Shown here piece by piece: positions 52,964-61,703 of a stretch of DNA of 64,000 nt. How positions within the stretch are numbered: the first letter of the stretch is position 1; the number at the start of each line of letters is the position of its first letter. Both the position numbers and the translations under genes were made by a program. A model generated the notes under the pieces. That model did not search any database. It saw only the letters and a program-made list of their open reading frames with translations, and was not told the DNA's origin. Source of the stretch: Pasteurella sp030783905 (lineage in GTDB: Bacteria > Pseudomonadota > Gammaproteobacteria > Enterobacterales > Pasteurellaceae); assembly GCA_051122655.1 (NCBI GenBank), contig CP182107.1:1984001-2048000 (forward strand), read 5' to 3'.

Positions 52964-53860
52964 TTATGAAAGATGAGTTAAATATTCCTTTAACCTCTCC
53001 ACCAACTTCCCCTGTAATCCCTCAGGGCTAATCACTGTTAAATGAGGGATCCAATATTGGACGAGGGGGAGGATTTCCATTTCGTTGATCTGCTTGCATT
53101 GCAGTAAGAGACTACCGTCATCAAGTTTTTTCAATATTTCTTGATTCGGGAGCAAATTACGTCGTTGGAAATAAGGTGTGGCTTTGGCTGAAACCTTAAT
53201 GATGACTTCACTGATTTGGTTACCATGAGAAATGCTGTCGCTATTTTGGATTTTTTGTAAAAAGGTTGGGTTTGTTTCAAAACGGTCATTTTTTACGAGC
53301 AGTGTTTTGATTTGTGTAAAGCAAAAGGTTTTTTCTTTGTTATTGTCTAAGCCGATAACATACCAAATACCATTTTTATTGATCAAAGAATAAGGTTCTA
53401 ATTGGTACGTTTTACCCATTTTTTCATTGGCTTTAGTATAGAAAAATTGAATTTTCCTTTGTTGTTCAATGGCTTGTTGAATGGTTTTGAAATTGTGTTC
53501 ATAAGGCTTGATATTTTCGTATTGAAAGCCTTTTACTTGTACACTTTGGAGTAAGTTTTCTTGGTAAAAACTGCGGTCGATATTCGGAAATAATTCTTGC
53601 ACGCTAGCAAAACGAGCAAAGCGTTGAATGTCGGTTTTGGTGAGAATACCTAATTGGCTGAGATCAATACTGTAATAGCCGTTGCTGTTTTCTTTCCATT
53701 CTAGAAAAGCAAGGCGTTCATTCAGATCTTTTTGAATGGTGCGTTTGCTGATTTGAAATTCTTCAGCAAGGTCATCTATTTTTAATCTTCTGCCTTCAAT
53801 GAGGTATTGCAAGATAATTGCAAGGCGCAACGCAACCCTTTCGTGTTTCGTTTTAGACAT
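52964..53860 (-). CDS. WYL-domain transcriptional regulator
   Basis: The 298-residue protein has an N-terminal helix-turn-helix (LKIDDLAEEFQISKRTIQKDLNERL, about residues 26-50) and a central WYL domain (FFYTKANEKMGKTYQLEPYSLINKNGIWYVIGLD, about 139-172) with a WCX-like tail. WYL regulators sense nucleic-acid or nucleotide ligands and often control phage-defence loci. It heads the minus-strand cluster, 38 bases before the dynamin-like gene, so it probably controls the operon including itself. Confidence 0.85.
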   Translation of the reverse strand: MSKTKHERVALRLAIILQYLIEGRRLKIDDLAEEFQISKRTIQKDLNERLAFLEWKENSNGYYSIDLSQLGILTKTDIQRFARFASVQELFPNIDRSFYQENLLQSVQVKGFQYENIKPYEHNFKTIQQAIEQQRKIQFFYTKANEKMGKTYQLEPYSLINKNGIWYVIGLDNNKEKTFCFTQIKTLLVKNDRFETNPTFLQKIQNSDSISHGNQISEVIIKVSAKATPYFQRRNLLPNQEILKKLDDGSLLLQCKQINEMEILPLVQYWIPHLTVISPEGLQGKLVERLKEYLTHLS

Positions 53861-54103
53861 AAATTCAATTTCCTTGTCTCTTTATTAGAATTATCGAAAC
53901 TATAGCGTTGTATATTGCAAGGTTACTTCGCGACTAGTTAAAAAAATAAAAAATTCATGAAATGAAATATAACAAAAGTTGTACGGAATAATACCTATTT
54001 TAGGGTAAAAGTAAAACAAAAATTGTTTAATTTTTATAATGTATTTCTTTTTTTCATTATAGTTAATATTATATAGCGTGTTCTTAACCTAAAAGGAGTG
54101 GCT

Positions 54104-55132
54104 ATGTTAGCTAAACTTATTCAAAAATCGACCGCACTTTTAGTGCTTTCTTTATTTGCAAGTGTCGTCAGTGCGCAAGGGGAATCTTCGTTGGTGGCGG
54201 GGAAATATGGTGAGGTGGAAGGGCAAAACGTCCAAAAAGTGTTAAGTGCGGGTAAAGTGGCAGATGTATTGTTGATTGCGTTAGCGCCTGAAAAATTATT
54301 AGGTGTATCCAGTGAATTACCGAAGAAAGGGATGCCTTATTTTTCTGAGCAAGTCCAGAAATTCGAGGTGACAGGGCGCTTAGCAGGACGAGGTTCTACC
54401 GCACCATTGGAAAAACTGGTGGCGTTGAAACCGGATATTATTGTGGATGTAGGCAGTGTGAGTAAAAGTTATCTGGCGACGGCGGAACGGGTTAATCAAC
54501 AAACCCAGCTACCTTTTGTGTTAGTGGACGGTAAGTTCTCACAAACGGCACAACAAATTCGTGAAGTCGCCAACTTGATTGGCAGTAAGGAAAAAGGTGA
54601 AAAACTCGCTACTTATGCGGAGAAAGTGCTAAAACTCAGTGAAAATAGTGTGCGCAATGAAAAACAGCCTATGACAGTTTATTTTGGTCGGGGTGCAGAC
54701 GGACTGGAGACTGGTTTAGCGGGTTCTATTCATAGTGAGGTATTGGATTGGGTCGGCTTAAAAAATGTTGCAGATGTGGCAGGTGAGAAAAAAATCGCCC
54801 GGGTGTCGATGGAGCAACTTCTACAATGGCAACCCAGTATTATTTTAACCCATGATAAAAACTTCTATGAGGTGTTGAAAACGTCGGTAGTATGGCAACA
54901 ATTAAGTGCGGTGAAAAATAACCAATTTTATTTAGTGCCTGCTGAACCCTTTGGTTGGTTAGATCAACCACCAAGCGTGAACCGTTTGTTAGGGGTGGTT
55001 TGGTTAGCCCATCATTTTGCTACCGAGAAAGTAGATGCCAAACAATATGCACAGCTCATTAATGAGTATTTTGCGTTGTTCTATGGTCATCAATTAGATC
55101 AAAAAGCACAGGCAAAATTTGGCATCAAATAA
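54104..55132 (+). CDS. Periplasmic binding protein of a metal-chelate ABC importer
   Basis: The 342-residue protein (ATG 54104 after AAAAGGAGTGGCT) has a signal peptide of about 25 residues ending VSAQG. It belongs to the FecB/BtuF-type group III binding proteins: LLIALAPEKLLGVSS near residue 60, LEKLVALKPDIIVDVG near 105 and the conserved PFGWLDQPPSVNRLLG near 282. Iron chelate, heme, cobalamin or molybdate are candidate ligands; the Haemophilus molybdate system MolABC has this architecture, but the ligand is not readable here. It starts a four-gene operon. Confidence 0.85.
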   Translation: MLAKLIQKSTALLVLSLFASVVSAQGESSLVAGKYGEVEGQNVQKVLSAGKVADVLLIALAPEKLLGVSSELPKKGMPYFSEQVQKFEVTGRLAGRGSTAPLEKLVALKPDIIVDVGSVSKSYLATAERVNQQTQLPFVLVDGKFSQTAQQIREVANLIGSKEKGEKLATYAEKVLKLSENSVRNEKQPMTVYFGRGADGLETGLAGSIHSEVLDWVGLKNVADVAGEKKIARVSMEQLLQWQPSIILTHDKNFYEVLKTSVVWQQLSAVKNNQFYLVPAEPFGWLDQPPSVNRLLGVVWLAHHFATEKVDAKQYAQLINEYFALFYGHQLDQKAQAKFGIK

Positions 55133-55138
55133 ATCGGC

Positions 55139-56131
55139 ATGAAGTTGACCTTTCGTTTCTGGCTTCCTCCCGTGTTATTGCTAGGGGTCGCCATGTCTGC
55201 TTGCCTAATTGGGCAATATCACATCGCCTTCCATGATTTCTGGCAGGCGCTGTTTTGTCTTTCCTCCGATACCCCGCGTTCGGAGGTGGAAACGGTTTTG
55301 TGGCATATTCGTTTGCCACGTATTTTTACCGCCATTATTGTGGGTGCCGCCCTGTCTGTCGCGGGCGCGACTTACCAAGGGATGTTTAAAAATCCATTGG
55401 TTTCGCCGGATATTTTAGGCGTAACTGCGGGGGCAGGCCTCGGGGCTGTCACTGCTATTTATTTTGGTGGGTCGTTATTGACCATTCAGATTGTGGCTTT
55501 TTTAGGGGGATTACTCGCTGTCGCGTTGGTGTATTTGATCTCACGCACCGCACCCCATCATTCGCCAACATTAGCGTTAGTATTAGCGGGTATCGCAATT
55601 GCCTCGCTATTAAGTGCAGGGATTTCGTTATTAAAAATCTTATCAGATCCTTATAGCCAATTAACCACTATTACGTTTTGGTTAATGGGCGGATTAAATA
55701 TGGCAACCTTAAATGACCTTGCTTTAGTCTCCCCCTTAATTTGTGCGAGCCTGATCCCCTTAATTTTATTGCGTTGGCGTATGAATTTACTCAGTTTAGA
55801 TGATGAAGAAGCCGAAACATTGGGTATTAATACGAAACGCACACGGCTTATTTTTATCTTATCTGCAACACTCATGACTTCAGCTGCGGTGTCTATTACG
55901 GGGATTATTGGTTGGGTGGGCTTGATCATTCCGCATATTGCGCGTTTATGGATTGGTGCGGATTTCCAGCGTTTATTGCCAACCAGTTTATTTATTGGTG
56001 CGACCTTTTTATTACTCACTGATACTATTGCGCGTTCTATTTTTACCATTGAAGTCCCTTTAGGTATTATTACCTCCCTTGTCGGTGCGCCTTTCTTTTT
56101 AAGTTTATTAATTCAAGGAGGAAAACGATGA
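55139..56131 (+). CDS. FecCD-family ABC permease
   Basis: The 330-residue inner-membrane protein has about ten segments and the family motifs RLPRIFTAIIVGAALSVAGATYQGMFKNPLVSPDILGVTAGA (about residues 58-99) and GWVGLIIPHIARLWIGAD (about 260). The permease starts six bases after the binding-protein stop and overlaps the ATPase gene by four bases. It should act as a homodimer with the ATPase. Confidence 0.9.
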   Translation: MKLTFRFWLPPVLLLGVAMSACLIGQYHIAFHDFWQALFCLSSDTPRSEVETVLWHIRLPRIFTAIIVGAALSVAGATYQGMFKNPLVSPDILGVTAGAGLGAVTAIYFGGSLLTIQIVAFLGGLLAVALVYLISRTAPHHSPTLALVLAGIAIASLLSAGISLLKILSDPYSQLTTITFWLMGGLNMATLNDLALVSPLICASLIPLILLRWRMNLLSLDDEEAETLGINTKRTRLIFILSATLMTSAAVSITGIIGWVGLIIPHIARLWIGADFQRLLPTSLFIGATFLLLTDTIARSIFTIEVPLGIITSLVGAPFFLSLLIQGGKR

Positions 56132-56883
56132 GTTTGGTCACCTTGAAACAACTGAGCATAGGTTATAAAAAACAGGTATTAGCCTCGGATCTTAATTTGC
56201 AGCTCGACACTAATCAGGTGGTGTGCTTATTGGGGGCAAATGGCTGCGGGAAAACAACATTATTGAAAACTATTTTAGGTTTATTACCGCCCCTTTCTGG
56301 CGAAATTTTGTTACAAAACCGACCGCACTTTACCTGGACACAAAAAGAATTGGCACAATTTATTGGTTACGTGCCACAAGTACATCATTTATTCCATTTT
56401 ACCGTACAAGAAGTGGTGCTGATGGGCAGGACTGCCCACCTTGCTTGGTACAGTTCACCTAAACAAAAGGATATTGCGATTGCAGAGCAGTGTCTTGCGA
56501 TGCTCGGTATTGCGCATTTGAGTCAGCGTTTTTATCACCAAATCAGTGGGGGCGAACGGCAACTTGTCCTGATCGCACGCGCCTTAGCACAACAGCCAGC
56601 CTTTCTGATTATGGATGAACCGATGTCGAATTTGGATTTTGGTAATCAAATTCGCGTATTAGAAAAAATCACGGCATTAAAACAAAGGGGGTTGTCGATT
56701 CTAATGACCACTCATCAACCCGAACATAGCTTCCAAGTGGCGGATTGTGCCATTTTATTTCATCAAGGTCGGATTATTGCAAGCGGGACACCAAAACAAA
56801 CACTGACTACACAGAATTTAGCGACGATTTATCAATTAGACGAAAATGTATTACGCAAAAATTTAAGGACAACTTATGAATAA
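56128..56883 (+). CDS. ABC importer ATPase (FecE-like)
   Basis: The 251-residue ATPase has Walker A LLGANGCGKTTLLK (about residue 37), the YVPQVHHL Q-loop, the signature QISGGERQLVLIARAL (about 140) and LIMDEPMSNLDFGNQ (about 160). It powers the FecCD-type permease upstream. Its last bases overlap the methyltransferase start (ATGAATAA), which suggests a functional link with that enzyme. Confidence 0.92.
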   Translation: MSLVTLKQLSIGYKKQVLASDLNLQLDTNQVVCLLGANGCGKTTLLKTILGLLPPLSGEILLQNRPHFTWTQKELAQFIGYVPQVHHLFHFTVQEVVLMGRTAHLAWYSSPKQKDIAIAEQCLAMLGIAHLSQRFYHQISGGERQLVLIARALAQQPAFLIMDEPMSNLDFGNQIRVLEKITALKQRGLSILMTTHQPEHSFQVADCAILFHQGRIIASGTPKQTLTTQNLATIYQLDENVLRKNLRTTYE

Positions 56884-57688
56884 GTACCAAACTTTACGCG
56901 ATGTGGATTTTGCCGAACTCTACCGTAATCATTATCAGATGGCAGCAAGAGAGCCCAAAACTGCCCAAGATTGGGATCGTAAAGCGGAGAAAATGCAACA
57001 TTCAGCATTTGATTTGAACAATCAATATGTGCAGGCCTTTGTCAGTCGGATGGATCTCAACCAGGTAGAAAGTTTATTGGATGTGGGCTGTGGAGGTGGC
57101 GCAATTTGTCTTGCGATTGCACCGCACTTTAAACAGGTTTATGGCTTAGATTACAGCGAAGGCATGTTATCTGTTTTACAACAACGGGCGAGCAAATTAG
57201 GTTTGGCGCATGTTCAGCCTGTACGAAAATCATGGGACGATGACTGGACCGAGGTGCCAGTGTGTGACATTTGTGTATCTTCCCGTTCTTCGATGGTGGC
57301 GGATTTAGATGAAGCGATTGATAAATTGAATGCTAAAGCCAAGAAAGCGGTGTATATGACCATGATTGTAGAAAAAGATTTCATTGCACGTGATATTTTA
57401 CAGTATATCGGTCGGGATTCTGTGGGTTTCCCAAATTATATGTATGCACTCAATTTACTTCATCAAAAAGGTTATCACGCGAGTGTCGATTTTATTACCT
57501 CGGCATGTGGTTTAGTTGAGCCGGAGAACATGACAGAAGTAAGCTTTATTCAATCTGTTCAGTGGTCAATTGGTCAATTAACTGAGCAAGAAATCAATAA
57601 ATTGAAAGCATACTATGCCACCCATCCAAGTCTGACTTCAGCACGAGGTGATATGAAAACGTGGGCGTTTTTGAGTTGGAAAAAATAG
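56876..57688 (+). CDS. SAM-dependent methyltransferase linked to the ABC importer
   Basis: The 270-residue protein is a class I methyltransferase: SLLDVGCGGGAICLAIAPHF (motif I, about residues 66-85), GLDYSEGML (motif II), and VCDICVSSRSSMVADL. Its start overlaps the ATPase stop by eight bases, so the operon probably needs it; modification or release of an imported chelate is a reasonable guess. Its substrate is unknown. A strong terminator follows. Confidence 0.8.
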   Translation: MNKYQTLRDVDFAELYRNHYQMAAREPKTAQDWDRKAEKMQHSAFDLNNQYVQAFVSRMDLNQVESLLDVGCGGGAICLAIAPHFKQVYGLDYSEGMLSVLQQRASKLGLAHVQPVRKSWDDDWTEVPVCDICVSSRSSMVADLDEAIDKLNAKAKKAVYMTMIVEKDFIARDILQYIGRDSVGFPNYMYALNLLHQKGYHASVDFITSACGLVEPENMTEVSFIQSVQWSIGQLTEQEINKLKAYYATHPSLTSARGDMKTWAFLSWKK

Positions 57689-57713
57689 TCAAACGTACCG
57701 CACTTTAATCATA

Positions 57714-57742
57714 AAAAAAGCAGATCATCGATCTGCTTTTTT
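57714..57742. terminator. Bidirectional terminator between the methyltransferase and tpiA
   Basis: AAAAAAGCAGATC and GATCTGCTTTTTT form a 13-bp stem with a 3-base loop and A/T flanks, between convergent genes. An uptake-signal core lies just before it, near 57697. Confidence 0.93.
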
Positions 57743-57757
57743 ATGTTGATGAATCAA

Positions 57758-58525
57758 TTAGTTTTTCGCTTTTGCTGCTGCTTTGACGATCACGGCAAAG
57801 GCTGGGGCTTTTAATGAGGCACCACCCACTAATGCACCGTCGATATCAGGTTGGGTAAATAATTCAGCGGCATTCGCATCATTGACTGAACCACCGTATT
57901 GGATGATGACTTGTTCTGCCACCGCTTTGTCTTGCTTCGCAATATGGCCACGGATAAAGGCGTGAACCGCTTGTGCTTGAGCAGGGGTTGCTGATTTACC
58001 AGTACCGATTGCCCAAATTGGTTCGTAAGCGATAACTGCACCATTAAAAGCTTCAGCACCTAATGTATTTAATACCGCATCAATTTGGCGTGCACACACT
58101 TCTTCTGTTTTGCCGGCTTCATTTTCGGCCTCACTTTCACCAATACACAATACTGGCACTAAGCCTGCTTGTTTTAATGCAGCAAATTTTTTCGCGATGA
58201 ATTCATCGCTTTCTTTGTGATAAGTACGACGCTCAGAGTGACCGATAATGATATATTTTGCACCAAAGTCTTTTAACATGTCTGTTGAAATATCACCAGT
58301 AAAGGCACCTTGAACATTCACATCCACGTTTTGTGCGCCTAACGCAATATCACTGCCTACAAGTGCGGCTTCCGCTTCGGCTAAATACATCACAGGTGGG
58401 GCAATTGCCACATCACAGCCTTCAACGCCTGCTAATTCTGTTTTTAAGTCTTGGATTAATGTGTTGGTAAATGCTTTGCTACCGTTTAATTTCCAGTTAC
58501 CCATAACTAAAGGACGACGAGCCAT
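57758..58525 (-). CDS. tpiA: Triosephosphate isomerase
   Basis: TpiA interconverts glyceraldehyde-3-phosphate and dihydroxyacetone phosphate. The start at 58525 (MARRPLVMGNWKLNG, after ACGGAGAAAATT) gives 255 residues, the E. coli length. GNWKLNGS with the lysine, IIGHSERRTY with the histidine (about residue 93), AYEPIWAIGTGK with the catalytic glutamate (about 165) and the YGGSV phosphate loop are all present. The frame upstream to 58606 is not used. Confidence 0.97.
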   Translation of the reverse strand: MARRPLVMGNWKLNGSKAFTNTLIQDLKTELAGVEGCDVAIAPPVMYLAEAEAALVGSDIALGAQNVDVNVQGAFTGDISTDMLKDFGAKYIIIGHSERRTYHKESDEFIAKKFAALKQAGLVPVLCIGESEAENEAGKTEEVCARQIDAVLNTLGAEAFNGAVIAYEPIWAIGTGKSATPAQAQAVHAFIRGHIAKQDKAVAEQVIIQYGGSVNDANAAELFTQPDIDGALVGGASLKAPAFAVIVKAAAKAKN

Positions 58526-58683
58526 AATTTTCTCCGTATTAAAGTAATAAAAAATAACCGCTCTACTATAGCAAATTTTTTCGGCTGTTCTGTTGATTTT
58601 AGGCAAATTTAAAAAATTTTTTTGTGAAAAGATGATTATTTTGTTTTAAAAAGCTACAATCCACTGTATGGATTAGACAAAAA

Positions 58684-59136
58684 ATGCGCGCTTGTGAAAA
58701 AATGAAAATATTTAAAGCTGAACAATGGAATTTAGAGAGTCTATTACCGCTCTTTGAGCAATATCGTCTTTCGCATGGCATGTCGGAAAATCCAGACCGC
58801 ACTTTAGCTTTTTTGACGAATCGAATTCGTTTTAGTGAAAGTATTTTTTTCATCGCTATCGATGAAACGCACCAAGCGTTAGGTTTTATTCAACTCTACC
58901 CACGTCTATCCTCCCTTCAATTACAGCGTTATTGGCAACTCACCGATATTTTTGTGCGAGAGTGTCCTTATAAAACAGAGATCTATGCAGCATTAATCGC
59001 GAAAGCCAAAGAATTTGTGCGTTATACGCAATCGACCCGTTTAGTGATAGAACAAGCTCCACAGCAACAGGCAATGCTTGAAGCAGAAGGCTTTAAAATG
59101 AATCCAAAGAAAAGTATTTTTGAGTTGAGTTTATAA
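58684..59136 (+). CDS. GNAT-family acetyltransferase
   Basis: The 150-residue protein has a GNAT-like layout: an N-terminal helix pair, SIFFIAIDETHQALGFIQLYPRLSS (strands 2-4, about residues 54-77), IFVRECPY and a C-terminal VIEQAPQQQAMLEAEGFK helix-strand. The acetyl-CoA loop (RxxGxG/A) is weak. The true start may be 58702 (MKIFKAEQW). It is divergent from tpiA. Substrate unknown. Confidence 0.65.
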   Translation: MRACEKMKIFKAEQWNLESLLPLFEQYRLSHGMSENPDRTLAFLTNRIRFSESIFFIAIDETHQALGFIQLYPRLSSLQLQRYWQLTDIFVRECPYKTEIYAALIAKAKEFVRYTQSTRLVIEQAPQQQAMLEAEGFKMNPKKSIFELSL

Positions 59137-59172
59137 CCTTTTCAACTTATTGCTTTCGTAAAAGGAGAAAAC

Positions 59173-59469
59173 ATGCCTTCAAGCAAGACTTATCTTCATT
59201 TTATTTTAGATCAGCTAGCTGACTTAGAAGATATTCAATATCGGGCAATGATGGGCAAGTTTATTATTTACTATCGCCAAAAAGTGATTGGCGGGATTTA
59301 TGACAACCGTTTTTTGATTAAACCAGTGGAATCCGCGCTTTCTATGATATCCAATCCTATTTATACTTTGCCTTATGAGGGGGGAAAAGCCATGCTTTTA
59401 GTTGAGGAAGTGGATAATAAAGCCATTCAACAAGTCTATCAATTCGCAAGTCAGTTGATTAGGAATTAG
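59173..59469 (+). CDS. TfoX N-terminal-domain protein
   Basis: The 98-residue protein (after AAAGGAG) is a single TfoX N-terminal domain: RAMMGKFIIYYRQKVIGGIYDNRFLIKP (about residues 24-51) is typical. Full-length Sxy/TfoX, the competence regulator of Pasteurellaceae, is longer and has a C-terminal domain that is missing here, so this is a paralogue of unknown role rather than sxy itself. It follows the GNAT gene by 36 bases. Confidence 0.7.
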   Translation: MPSSKTYLHFILDQLADLEDIQYRAMMGKFIIYYRQKVIGGIYDNRFLIKPVESALSMISNPIYTLPYEGGKAMLLVEEVDNKAIQQVYQFASQLIRN

Positions 59470-59496
59470 ACGATTGTTATTATTGGAATGAGTAGA

Positions 59497-59874
59497 CTAT
59501 TTTTTAAAAACTAAGAATTTTAAATATATAAATCCTAAAAATAGGCTTGTTAGTGAGAATAAAATGATTGTGTAGAGTGGATTTATTTTATGTATATCCG
59601 AGATATAGCCAAATAAAATGCTCAAACTTCCCATAAATCCCATAAATAAAATATAACGTCTGGTTGTTTTTTGGGCATTGAATGTGAATTTTGCATTAGC
59701 AAAGAATGAGAAAGTTGCAGCACATAGAAAGCTAATTAAGTTTGCATATGTTTGGTTTATATTTAAAGTATAAATAGAGAGTATAAATACAAACCAATGA
59801 ATAATAGTATTAATTACTCCTACTGTCGAGTATTTTAGAAATAATGGAATCGTATTCATTAAATATTTTAACAT
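59497..59874 (-). CDS. GtrA-family membrane protein
   Basis: The 125-residue protein has four membrane segments and the GtrA features LKYSTVGVINTIIHWFVFIL near the N-terminus and FSFFANAKFTFNA near residue 56. GtrA proteins are thought to flip polyprenyl-phosphate sugars in O-antigen or glycan modification. It is divergent from the GT-C and GtrB-like genes, so the three genes form a likely module. It is very AT-rich. Confidence 0.8.
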   Translation of the reverse strand: MLKYLMNTIPLFLKYSTVGVINTIIHWFVFILSIYTLNINQTYANLISFLCAATFSFFANAKFTFNAQKTTRRYILFMGFMGSLSILFGYISDIHKINPLYTIILFSLTSLFLGFIYLKFLVFKK

Positions 59875-59897
59875 GATAAGTTACTATTTTTTATTAA

Positions 59898-61703
59898 ATG
59901 TATGGATTCTATTTTTATGAGGTCTTAAAAGTGTTTAAAACGTTAAAAAATATTTTTTTAGAACAATCTGAATTAAAAAAACTAACAATGATTGCTTTTA
60001 TTATTTGGTTTTTATGTTCAGTTTATCTCATTGTAACACATTGGGATACGGTACTTAATCTTAATCTGAGTGATAATGATGATTATATGCGCTTTTATCA
60101 GTATCGTGAATGGATTCAGAATGGGAATTGGTATCTAGAGCCTATACCGCAATTTAGTCCAGATGGCATATTAGTAATGCACTGGTCTCGCCTTGCAGAT
60201 ATCCCCCTCGCAATGTTGGCTTATTTTTTATCATCGTTTTTTGATGTATCTGCTGCTTTTGCAATTTCTAATACATTTATTCCTCTTATTTATTTATTGA
60301 TTTTTCTACTGGTTATTTCATTGATATCTTATCGACTATTTGGCTTTGAAACAGCTAAGATTGCAATGCTTATAACATTGTTTTCACCACTAAGTACACG
60401 TTTTATACCGGGTGCCTTAGATCATCATAATCTTCAATTTATTTTTCTTGCGTTATTCATCTTATTTTCACCATTAGTGATGGAAAATAGGAATATGAAG
60501 CATGATTTTATTTGTGCATTGTGTATGGTTTTATCATTATGGGTTGGTTTAGAAAATATTTATAGTTTTGTGATTATTTTATTTTTACTTACGTTGTATG
60601 GATATTTTTCTTACTTTCCTTTTCTTACATTCTGTCGTTCAGTATGTTCTACTTCCGTCATAATTATTCCTCTTTTTTTAATTCTAAATAGACCAATAGG
60701 TGAGTTCTTCGAAGCAAAATACGATGCTTTGTCTTTTCCTTTTTTTCTCTGTTTTACTTCTGCATTAATATTCTGTTGGATATTGACTTTTTTCACTGAG
60801 TTGACTTTTTATAAGAAAGTATTTTTGTATGTTACCCTTGGTATAGTTGTATTATTGCCAATAGTTATATCATATCCAGAATTGCTAAAGGGGGGATATG
60901 CTAATTACCCTGAGAAATTAAAGTTGTTATGGTTGGATAACGTATCAGAGGCCATTTCTATCTTTGGATATGTGAAAGAGGATATAGCAAATATTTCATA
61001 TTTCTTTGCAGTGTTTATGTCATTTATTTCACTTTTTTTCTTTAGAAAAATAGAGACAAGATTTTTTATTTTATATATTTCTTTTCTCGTTAACTTTACC
61101 CTGGCTTTTTTTTGGCAAATTAGAATGTTTCCAACAGCGTTGGTTTGTTGTATTCCTTTGCAAGCTTACACATGCGTAATTTTAAGAGATAAAATTACAT
61201 TTTCTCTCACTAAGACTGTTATTCTTCTTTTGTCCTTTCCGTTTCTAATATTATTCGTTTTTGTGCTTTTATTTGCTAATGATAATAAACAATCTACTAA
61301 ATATGGAAGATTTACACGTTCCTCAGTAATTAGCTTGTTAAATAAACATGAAATAACTCAAAAAAATATATTGGCTACCATCGATCTAGGTGCACCTATT
61401 CTCGTTGGAACTGAGAATGCTATTATTTCTGCACCTTATCACCGAAACATACAAGGGAATTTAGATGCATTTGATTTTTTCTTATTTAGTAATGATCAAA
61501 ATGCAAAAGGAATTTTAGAGAAATATGATATTGATTATGTATTAATTGATGGAAACTTTTTCGATCATTTTAATGAAGCTAATTACGATAGCGCACTGTT
61601 GATTAAGTTATTTAAAAATGAAAAAGTGCCAAGTTATCTAGAATATATTGATTCTAATGGATTGATAAAAATGTATAAATATAAAGGCAGTAAATATGAG
61701 TAA
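59898..61703 (+). CDS. GT-C membrane glycosyltransferase
   Basis: The 601-residue protein has about eleven membrane segments and a hydrophilic C-terminal part (about 500-600). The first periplasmic loop contains LSDNDDYMRFYQYREW and WSRLADIPLAML, and GALDHHNLQFIF follows, the acidic and DHH-type pattern of lipid-phosphate-sugar-dependent GT-C enzymes. It probably transfers a sugar from a polyprenyl carrier to a surface glycan. The start is 59898 or a GTG at 59931. It overlaps the next gene by eight bases. Confidence 0.75.
   Translation: MYGFYFYEVLKVFKTLKNIFLEQSELKKLTMIAFIIWFLCSVYLIVTHWDTVLNLNLSDNDDYMRFYQYREWIQNGNWYLEPIPQFSPDGILVMHWSRLADIPLAMLAYFLSSFFDVSAAFAISNTFIPLIYLLIFLLVISLISYRLFGFETAKIAMLITLFSPLSTRFIPGALDHHNLQFIFLALFILFSPLVMENRNMKHDFICALCMVLSLWVGLENIYSFVIILFLLTLYGYFSYFPFLTFCRSVCSTSVIIIPLFLILNRPIGEFFEAKYDALSFPFFLCFTSALIFCWILTFFTELTFYKKVFLYVTLGIVVLLPIVISYPELLKGGYANYPEKLKLLWLDNVSEAISIFGYVKEDIANISYFFAVFMSFISLFFFRKIETRFFILYISFLVNFTLAFFWQIRMFPTALVCCIPLQAYTCVILRDKITFSLTKTVILLLSFPFLILFVFVLLFANDNKQSTKYGRFTRSSVISLLNKHEITQKNILATIDLGAPILVGTENAIISAPYHRNIQGNLDAFDFFLFSNDQNAKGILEKYDIDYVLIDGNFFDHFNEANYDSALLIKLFKNEKVPSYLEYIDSNGLIKMYKYKGSKYE

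Noticed and set aside
44180..53860. Accessory cluster as a prophage or integrated element
   Set aside because: No integrase, structural phage genes, transposase or clear direct-repeat ends were seen, and two uptake signals occur inside it.
44180..53860. Cluster as a Zorya, Gabija, HerA-SIR2 or HerA-DUF4297 type defence system
   Set aside because: The partner proteins that define those systems (MotAB-like, OLD nuclease, SIR2 or DUF4297) are absent.
54104..57688. Naming the operon molABC or hmuTUV
   Set aside because: Family motifs are shared by iron, heme, cobalamin and molybdate importers; nothing here decides.
59173..59469. sxy/tfoX competence regulator
   Set aside because: Only the N-terminal TfoX domain is present (98 residues); the regulator is about twice as long.
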